IMG/VR virus record: IMGVR_UViG_3300025168_000724
Span: 1-22,686 of that record
Reading direction: 5' to 3' (one strand)
Length of the DNA: 22,686 nt
Origin: a virus
Shown here: in pieces, positions 17,901 through 22,686 of the stretch
How positions within the stretch are numbered: the first letter of the stretch is position 1
Layout of the letters: each line of letters starts with the position of its first letter
Translations under genes and position numbers: made by a program
Notes under the pieces: model-generated
The model's input: only the letters and a program-made list of their open reading frames with translations
Database searches by the model: none
Told to the model about the DNA's origin: nothing

Positions 17901-20900
17901 GATAAATGTTGAGCTTGCAAAGCAAAACGAAAGAAACATAGAGAATTGTAAGTTCTTATTTAAAGATGCTTACTATAGAAGTTTAGTATCAACTGTTTAT
18001 GTTGGAACTGGGTCTAACAATCACCCGTTCAAAGAGGATGATGATATATACACTCAATTAAATACAGTATCTGGAATTTCCACAATAGGGTTTAACGGTT
18101 ACTCTAAAATTACAGGAATAGTAAGGAAACCTAACCCTGGAATTACGTTTAACGTAACCCTAGGAAGCCCTGTAATCACAGCATCATCAACTCTACATGG
18201 ATTATCCAGTAGTTATATTGGTGACTTTATAGGAATACAGGACTCAGGAAACTTCCCTTACTACTACCAGATAGAGTCTATAAGTGGAACTAGTATTACC
18301 TTAACCACAAATTATGGTGAGGCTGATAATGTAGCTGCAAATCCTGTTCAGGTAGGTGGGGCAAATGCTGTGGGGGTGATTACAGATTCTCCTTGGCCTG
18401 GATCTTTCTCTGCTGTACCTGGTCGTTTATTATACGCTGACCCTTCGTCAGTATATGGTGAGGCTAAGGCACACTCACCACTTATTAGTTATGGTAGCTA
18501 TCAAGAGAAGAGTAAGTACTTTGACGTTGTAAAACATCAACCTACGTTTAAACCTAGCGTAGAGTTTGATATAGATGCAAACGTTGCTACAAACAATATC
18601 CTTGATAACGTGTTCCAATTTAAGTATAGGTATACACATGTTGATGAAGAAATGACTTCATACAGCCCTATATCAGATGTTGTTATAGACCCACACTTTG
18701 CTTTAAATGCTGCTGTTAGTGCTGAGGATTATACCTCTATAGCTAACAAGTTAGACATCACTTATGACGATACTATATCTGACGTAGAGACTATAGAGAT
18801 TGTAGCTAGAAAGGGTAATGATGGAGAGTTTTTCCTTGTTGATACACTTCAAAACAACTTTATAAAACACCTTAAGAAATTAAAGAATGATCTTATAGGC
18901 GAGAGTGATAATGAGTATACTGATATAGAGTCTAACGTAGCATTTTATAATAATGGTACGTATCCATTTATAGATAAAGCGGACTCAACTAAGTTGTATG
19001 ACGCTGTACCTAAGAAAGCTAAAGCTCAAACGATACTATCAAACAATAGACTTGCTTACGGTAATGTTGTAGAGGGGTATGACAACACTAAGATGGTTAT
19101 ACAATCTGAGTTTAAAAACGATGGTGGAGTTTCTTTAGAATCAAGGCAAGTAGATGTACCTTATAATGGTAGTAGCTTTGGAGAGTCTGAGTTTATTTTA
19201 GGACCAAACGATGGAAACTCTACTTATAGACCTCAGTTAGATTTAAACGGGTTAGATTTAGGTCCAGATAATTCTCAATATATAAATATTGATTTAGGTT
19301 TTAGTGCATTTTTCACTCAGCCATTTACTAGTGGGCTTAAAAGAGGTGGTAGCATTAGTGCTAGCTATACAGTTACTGGTTTTGTAGATGTAGACCTTCT
19401 TTGTAACGAAGTAGCTAACAGAATTAATAATGAATCATTTATTGGTGGTGCTGATATAAATCATGGACCGCACACAAATAAAAGAGTTACTGCAGAGGCT
19501 ATAGGAGGTGGAATTATAACCCTTCAGTTTGAATGTACTCCTTCAGGAAGTGAAGGTATGAATACTGCTGAAATCTCAAGTTTTAACGAGGTAAATAATA
19601 GCTCCTTCATCAGTGGTGATGTTGGTCTATCAGCCTTTAAAACAGGTGCTTTCCATAACTTTGGTGTAGCTTACTTTGATGAGACTAACAGGTGTTCATT
19701 TGTTAACGCTGCCCCTGACTATGGAGTTAATTTAGATGGTGCTAACCTTAACGGTACAAGACCATACAATAAGTTTTATACAGAGAGTGGAGGTAGTGAC
19801 TTAAGCTCAACATCTAGTCTTAAGTTTAAAATATACAACGAACCACCTAGCTGGGCTACACACTACCAGATGTATTACACAGGTAATACTACAGTAGATG
19901 AGTTTATACAGATGACTGTTGTGAACGCAAAGATTTCATCTGATGCTAATGACAAGCAAATATACTTAAGTCTTCAATCTCTAAAAGGAGAAGAATGGAG
20001 TTATAACCAAGCTAATAACTCTCAGATAGGCTATAATTACGTGGCTGGAGATAGAATTAGATTTATAAGCTTTGACCCTGGGACTGGTAGACGTAAGTTT
20101 ACAGAGTATGTAGACTTAGAGATTGCAGGAGAAGATTTATATGTAAGTGAAGATGGAGAACCAATATCTACAGACTCAACAACACAGGGGTTCTATTTAA
20201 GAATAAATGACCCTGAAAACGCTGCAGTAAATTATGGTGAAGCAGGCGAGTCTATTAGTATAGCTCACTCAGGGTTCTCATACGGATCTAGTGGGTACGA
20301 AAACCTTATAGCTGAGATATACAGACCTAAGAAAAATCTTGATGAGGATTTAATGGTTTATTATGAGGTAGGTAAAAAGTACCCTGTCACAAATGGTCGA
20401 CATATAGGTGATAGCAGTCAGGCTGGAGAGTTTATATTAAATAAAGATTTGAACACGAGAGTTTCTACTGTTCCTGCAGAGGTTTTATTAAATCAAGGGG
20501 ATGTATACTTCAAGCCTAGGAATATGGCTACTAATGAAACTGGATCAGCTTCAGAGCTGTTCTTCCCTGAGGATTACTACCTTAATGATTTCCATAGAAC
20601 GAATCATTACAGTAAGGGTAGAATAAATGTTATTAATAATAACGCCTCAGAGAGACGCTTAGAGGCTTCTGTGTACTACTCAGAGACGTACTCTAGTACT
20701 GGTTCTGTAAATGGGTTATCTAGCTTTAACTTAGCTAACACACCATACTACGACTATAATAAAAACTTTGGTTCTATACAGTCGTTAATGATGAGGGATG
20801 ATGACCTACTTATATTCCACGAGAATAAAGTTGGTAGAGTTCTAGTTCAGAAAGATATACTAACAACAGCCTCTGGAGAGGGCTTAGTATCTTTATCTAA

Positions 20901-22623
20901 TAAGGTTATAGATAACTACGTATACCTATACTCAGGAGAGTATGGATGCTGTCTACAACCTGAAAGTATAGTTAAGTTTGGGAATAAATTCTACTTTATA
21001 GATATTAAAAGAGGTGTTGCTTTAAGATTGTCTAATGATGGACTTACGGTTACATCGGATCAAGGTATGAGAGATTACTTCAGAGACCTTGGTGAGATGT
21101 ATGTTATTAACAACCCTGAAGGGCAAAAAGAATATAGCTTTAGCATTGTGGCTGGGTACGATCCTAAGTATGATGAGTATATAGTTACATTCCCTGACGT
21201 ATATCAATCAAGAGACTCATGGGGTGGAGATAAAGAAAACTGGGATTCTAGTTATGATAGGTATCAAAATAAAACACCTAAAATTATTTACGAGGGTAAA
21301 ACTATAGCTTTTAACGAGAGAACAAATAGATGGACATCTTTCTATGACTTTTACCCAGAGTATTACGCTAGAGTGGGTAGACAGTTTATAGGGTTTAAAA
21401 ATGGTAAATTGTACAAGCACAACATGACTGATAGAGGTTATCAAAACCTATATACAGGTCCTGAATCTTGGCAAAGTATGTATAACCATTTTTATAACGA
21501 TCAGTATGATTCTACAATACAGTTCCCGTTCAATATAGAACCATCTTCTGTAAAGTCTTACAACGCTATATCTTTAGAGAGTGATTCTAAGTTTTTCACG
21601 TCTATGTACACTAATATTGGGCAAACAGTTGAAGGGCCTAATAGCTTTGAGAATGGTTATAGCACGACAATAAGTACAGAGATAGGTTACAGAAAAGTTA
21701 ATGGTCTTATAAAGAACTATTCTTCAAGTGTAGGAGATGAGACCTTAATTTCAGGGACTGATACTAAATTCTTTGAGGATGTTAAAAGAGGTGATGTTGT
21801 TAAAGTATGGGGAATATCCTCTACTGTAGGCTACAAATTTAACACTAGACTGGTTGCTCAAGTAATCTCAAATGAAATTTTAAGATTATCTAGTAATATT
21901 CAGCTTACTCTTGAAGACTCTTATATGGAGGTTATAGACTACAAGACTAAGGAAGGTGTGCAGTACGCTAACATTCCATTTGTTGAGTCTAACCCTAATG
22001 AAGATTTAACATTATCATACACTGATGATCATGGCGATGGGTCAGAGTTTTTTGGTATTGGGTCAGTAAATTACCCTAGCTCTACTGTTATTTCTGATAA
22101 CCTTGGTAGCTTCACTGGAGAAGCTGGATTTGGTGTAAATAATCCAGCAAGGACTAAACCAAGTTCAATGATTGTTGGTGCTGAGTATGCTTTATATAGT
22201 CTTGGAGATTCTGACGTTGGCAGTTTATCACCATTTGGAGTGACTAGTGTAGGAGACGTGTTTACATATACTAAAAAAGTTAGCTTTGACGCAACAGAAG
22301 ATAACAATATTAGTGTTATATCAACAGACTACAAGTTGTATCTTCAAAAAGAAGACGGGAGCACTGTATTTTTAGGATACGCTTGGGGTCGTGGGACTAC
22401 TGTACACTTTGTGAAGGCTGAGTCTTATAGTCCTCCTGTAGATATTATAGGGTTCCTATTTATAGTTAAAGATGGTAACGTAGAGGGTGAGAGAATGAAG
22501 GGTCAGTACATGATGACAACCCTAACAACCGAACATCCAGGTGAAGCATACACATCAAAGTATAAGTTTAACCTATACGCTGCTAACGCTGATGTAGATA
22601 AGAGTGAGCTTAGTAATAAATAA
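11980..22623 (+). CDS. Giant tail/muzzle-type virion protein with large internal insertion
   Basis: At 3547 residues, this is about 47% of the window. The first 55 residues (RIFTGGMDKDSEPRLIKNGD, then YRHAENIRN and SVENIEGTKEVV) and residues about 1887-3547 match the start and body of a tail protein common in crAss-like and marine phages, where it caps the short tail ('muzzle' or stabilization-type). Body marks: IGSYEDK 1889-1895, YYFLINEATG 1901-1910, ILYWTDNLNRPRKIN 1962-1976, LSNNRLAYGN 2353-2362, FKTGAFHNFGVAYFD 2553-2567, PPSWATHYQMYY 2622-2633, VKFGNKFYFIDIKRGVALRL about 2998-3017, WTSFYDFYPEYYA 3118-3130, FKNGKLYKHN 3139-3148. These include propeller-like blades. Between the two parts lie about 1830 residues with beta modules, a coiled coil (588-1057), EDG repeats and jelly-roll candidates (405-528, 1060-1191, 1661-1827). 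No signal peptide, membrane segment, enzyme motif or frameshift is visible. Confidence 0.9.
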   Translation: MAQDKRIFTGGMDKDSEPRLIKNGDYRHAENIRNVASSDGTSGSVENIEGTKEVVHRFVNENNYIVETIEDGFISEPPLESIFFTQKIFIGGRELNGNKHQFSIWSYDEDSNLVYSGIALDWVGNSDGTSAATTLYNKFNSADGTISQNIPLIDRVSGETFTGHSEIYVQGTGLPFTPSTSMSLGNVVLVIEIIADVQGMDFDLDFKSSYSESPEFDLWVNTVNVGDPQGEFPIQVNGAIYLGSSGGIELSEGVADSVTDDGSPIGVIDAISDTDEYTEFIITLEGDNPITPADPLNPLNIWSVVENFDGTMDAIPFGSDKLNFEGTFNTGDPFEFDGDQTEIAAAFVDKLTDFSAQILSPGATSASTHTISTSNRNVVTGFNSTTKLAGILNRNPIEADASDFYLLEAYTSENDFNSNIPRGFSVSSNTLTISGDEVISGSSLNFPAFLSKGKTYKIEANISAFSSSGNSIKFFDGKGYSEDISGVNNTFSYTFTSEVGRSNFSLEVSSDFAEEDSVTISGISISEYKQPETELRILVRSAKLFDLVFGDDEETVKENFKEGNLNRNIDFITGVSAKIEVNSQSSTAYDDLVIDYQESQQQIAELEATINTLTIQLNQLTTEYNLTLGNLNAANGLSSSNAVGSLNLLNADLSNLNQIITQNQGASEAINLLTGNIETQASEIANLTSQLSGLNDEIASLEAALVEAEASSSSDIQDIQDQLDIADDTINNINSQIANVIGEGQQVSDLISAYQANQAQVTSLTSAIGEMIMTLNNANLSDTDLQDDVNTQIASLESAIQALLGINTTIDADTQSLQGLVDAVSSLQADYTGVLEVIRTLANEMTQLVPGDEGYAGGTGIILNSNYANYGATLGGIIVSFNTVIQDAYDLANAYEDEISSQAAFEAQALEAAQAAAAAAETALSAVQAELDAALTAEGVTQTTLDAVQVELDAAVAANVLLQSEADTILADLADAMANQEDGVSQADVDAAEAVIQGRLDAAYATIAGLETQLVVALANQEDGITQADVDAANASADAAIQAQTTAEEALQAFENSMTLTNLVSNGTFDENSSTGWDLTHQATIAEEALQFSEGNNFAITSSAVITTAGQYIISLSSSVANGISYLYKEEGNANLHINNIEKSGFNLFNINVTEQDLAGTTEGLTFRLTAAVPTGGEPQYIDNIQIFKVPDNVDITTTIYSEAIDLLNALTTQVASLGADIANAYTSDDITNSYLIGYDVGYADGILQQDFTQGDIDAAFDDGAASVEQLYTEEGVGDLEDAAELTGYNQGLIDGAASITPEDGITQVDVDGIQALLDTASSDNAALSQTNTNLTTDVYSLLGLLNDLTLDITNFNVFELNSVLENLSLIASTNDGTIADFTSDYVDNQTSLSNFIATLSQQIQIIQNTQSSGTNVYDEHSFVLYGDLPASYFATIGGGDVSILMKNPDIPGYENYQESDPNNFIKILDYNNDSGSSSLAGLFIQNCHNFANGADDSHEGNASIPHAHYKIIDGGSSAETSLLKLEIKNFNSDSIFSSTSGQQLHHEDYSFVDENGEDLDRGLHFTVTVMSGNPNWEFRLYRAEEGSTAFGNALNENYTGALQHKDILAFIGEGETSYIENVDTINVLSGDVSDVLNEGEASGFTEGVESGSPGIMTATNTDWIYTTSTGKFEHDPNPSAGGSVESGDFFYRTFVAEPNTTYEIRLKMWMHTGSPSNPDNRAFKVDLGDNTALYQNTVVEEPWTYSDIPLNAISDDGVFYKGAGINSTSGTGYRYVRITTGSEYSSTGIIRIQAGNGIEYDEPSDNYIFSGYISELSVKKVTSLEIYNEGTPQGVNLLYEKTGSYEGNVVRNAAPSRAYTGSAKRILADFDTGNTTVVPIVSGGYKCIGSYEDKPKSKVYYFLINEATGKKFDCILEYDLTNDSISTVYQDDRASSDGSNNNILNFSDRHLITGVSKVDDILYWTDNLNRPRKINVELAKQNERNIENCKFLFKDAYYRSLVSTVYVGTGSNNHPFKEDDDIYTQLNTVSGISTIGFNGYSKITGIVRKPNPGITFNVTLGSPVITASSTLHGLSSSYIGDFIGIQDSGNFPYYYQIESISGTSITLTTNYGEADNVAANPVQVGGANAVGVITDSPWPGSFSAVPGRLLYADPSSVYGEAKAHSPLISYGSYQEKSKYFDVVKHQPTFKPSVEFDIDANVATNNILDNVFQFKYRYTHVDEEMTSYSPISDVVIDPHFALNAAVSAEDYTSIANKLDITYDDTISDVETIEIVARKGNDGEFFLVDTLQNNFIKHLKKLKNDLIGESDNEYTDIESNVAFYNNGTYPFIDKADSTKLYDAVPKKAKAQTILSNNRLAYGNVVEGYDNTKMVIQSEFKNDGGVSLESRQVDVPYNGSSFGESEFILGPNDGNSTYRPQLDLNGLDLGPDNSQYINIDLGFSAFFTQPFTSGLKRGGSISASYTVTGFVDVDLLCNEVANRINNESFIGGADINHGPHTNKRVTAEAIGGGIITLQFECTPSGSEGMNTAEISSFNEVNNSSFISGDVGLSAFKTGAFHNFGVAYFDETNRCSFVNAAPDYGVNLDGANLNGTRPYNKFYTESGGSDLSSTSSLKFKIYNEPPSWATHYQMYYTGNTTVDEFIQMTVVNAKISSDANDKQIYLSLQSLKGEEWSYNQANNSQIGYNYVAGDRIRFISFDPGTGRRKFTEYVDLEIAGEDLYVSEDGEPISTDSTTQGFYLRINDPENAAVNYGEAGESISIAHSGFSYGSSGYENLIAEIYRPKKNLDEDLMVYYEVGKKYPVTNGRHIGDSSQAGEFILNKDLNTRVSTVPAEVLLNQGDVYFKPRNMATNETGSASELFFPEDYYLNDFHRTNHYSKGRINVINNNASERRLEASVYYSETYSSTGSVNGLSSFNLANTPYYDYNKNFGSIQSLMMRDDDLLIFHENKVGRVLVQKDILTTASGEGLVSLSNKVIDNYVYLYSGEYGCCLQPESIVKFGNKFYFIDIKRGVALRLSNDGLTVTSDQGMRDYFRDLGEMYVINNPEGQKEYSFSIVAGYDPKYDEYIVTFPDVYQSRDSWGGDKENWDSSYDRYQNKTPKIIYEGKTIAFNERTNRWTSFYDFYPEYYARVGRQFIGFKNGKLYKHNMTDRGYQNLYTGPESWQSMYNHFYNDQYDSTIQFPFNIEPSSVKSYNAISLESDSKFFTSMYTNIGQTVEGPNSFENGYSTTISTEIGYRKVNGLIKNYSSSVGDETLISGTDTKFFEDVKRGDVVKVWGISSTVGYKFNTRLVAQVISNEILRLSSNIQLTLEDSYMEVIDYKTKEGVQYANIPFVESNPNEDLTLSYTDDHGDGSEFFGIGSVNYPSSTVISDNLGSFTGEAGFGVNNPARTKPSSMIVGAEYALYSLGDSDVGSLSPFGVTSVGDVFTYTKKVSFDATEDNNISVISTDYKLYLQKEDGSTVFLGYAWGRGTTVHFVKAESYSPPVDIIGFLFIVKDGNVEGERMKGQYMMTTLTTEHPGEAYTSKYKFNLYAANADVDKSELSNK
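13741..15150 (+). other. Coiled-coil segment of about 470 residues
   Basis: Residues 588-1057 are rich in Leu, Ile, Ala, Gln, Asn, Ser and Asp in heptad-like spacing, for example QQQIAELEATINTLTIQLNQ and EIASLEAALVEAEASSSSDI, ending in Ala-rich helices with EAAQAAAAAAETALSAVQAE. A short Gly-rich break (GYAGGTGIILNSNYANYGAT) occurs at about 861-880. A helix this long would be a rod of tens of nanometres if continuous, although the breaks imply bends. Confidence 0.75.
14911..15078 (+). repeat. Tandem EDG-type repeat, copies 1 and 2
   Basis: GCAAACCAAGARGATGGT begins at 14911 and again at 15034, 123 bases (41 codons) apart. The encoded peptides are NQEDGVSQADVDAA (979-992) and NQEDGITQADVDAA (1020-1033), followed by similar Ala-rich helix. 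The acidic loop pattern could bind a cation, but this is not shown. A third, more distant copy lies at 15886. Confidence 0.8.
15886..15927 (+). repeat. EDG-type repeat, copy 3
   Basis: The 18 bases at 15886-15903 are identical to 15043-15060 in copy 2. The peptide is EDGITQVDVDGI at residues 1303-1314. A degenerate relative, FTQGDIDAAFDDG, starts at about residue 1252. GYDVGYADG and GYNQGLIDG motifs lie nearby, giving a small family of acidic and Gly-rich helical repeats. Confidence 0.75.
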
Positions 22624-22638
22624 TAAAAAAATAATCAT

Positions 22639-22646
22639 TACATTTG
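22639..22646 (+). promoter_or_regulatory. Promoter-like -7 element before the last gene
   Basis: TACATTTG fits TAnnTTTG and sits in the 40-base A/T-rich gap between the giant gene and the next start. No clear TTG lies about 19 bases upstream. Transcription would start near 22652, about 12 bases before ATG 22664. No terminator hairpin was found after the giant gene. Confidence 0.5.
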
Positions 22647-22663
22647 TAAAAATTCAATAAGAG

Positions 22664-22686
22664 ATGGCACGAAAGATAAAAGCTAA
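22664..22686 (+). CDS. Start of a downstream gene (partial)
   Basis: An ATG at 22664, after an A/T-rich leader with a promoter-like motif, opens a frame reading MARKIKA before the window ends. The basic start is not enough to identify the product. The position after the large tail protein would suit another tail or virion gene, but nothing more can be said. Confidence 0.6.

Noticed and set aside
11980-22623. Diversity-generating retroelement target or phase-variable repeats in the giant gene
   Set aside because: No reverse transcriptase gene or template repeat is seen in the window and no long homopolymer or short tandem run is present in the gene; the repeats found are codon-phased protein repeats.
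1-22686. tRNA genes, CRISPR arrays, insertion sequences, attachment sites
   Set aside because: No tRNA-like cloverleaf arms, regular spaced repeats, transposase or integrase genes, or flanking inverted repeats were found on reading both strands.

Overview
This window looks like the virion-morphogenesis block of a tailed phage, probably a short-tailed (podovirus, crAss-like or related) phage of a Bacteroidota/Flavobacteriia host. The phage call rests on a large terminase with ATPase and nuclease motifs, followed in order by a P22-like portal, an acidic scaffold-like protein, an HK97-type capsid candidate, decoration-type genes, two connector/ring-like genes and a very large tail ('muzzle'/stabilization-type) protein. 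The host guess rests on AT-rich DNA, starts preceded by A/T-rich rather than Shine-Dalgarno sequence, and promoter-like motifs of the Bacteroidota form TAnnTTTG. No tape-measure gene, tail tube, RNA polymerase, integrase or RNA gene is visible. All credible genes are on the + strand and no gene-free stretch exceeds 100 bases.

Layout. 1-75 is the tail end of an upstream gene. 65-2417 holds a small helical protein and the terminase large subunit, with overlapping stops and starts. 2420-4810 is the portal. A good promoter (TTG, 19 bases, TATATTTG) lies at 4816-4845 and starts the scaffold-like gene (4876) and capsid gene (5998). A hairpin follows the capsid gene, then three small genes (7492-8984) that are visible tandem paralogs, then a strong GAAA-loop terminator. 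A conserved but functionally unknown 293-residue protein (9065-9946) is followed by another terminator and a promoter-like motif, which precede two ring/connector-like genes (10046-11973). The remaining half of the window is one 3547-residue gene (11980-22623), and a new gene begins at 22664.

The most unusual structure is the 3547-residue protein. Its first 55 residues and its last 1660 or so look like one conserved phage tail-protein family, but about 1830 residues lie between them. That intervening part contains beta-rich segments, a coiled coil of roughly 470 residues, repeats of an EDG-type motif and at least two carbohydrate-binding-like jelly-roll candidates. Smaller embedded domains of a similar beta-alpha style appear in the first decoration paralog and in the second ring-like protein. 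This suggests that the phage elaborates conserved virion parts by internal domain insertion, plausibly for host-surface contact. Family assignments are from recognition of sequence patterns, not from database searches.
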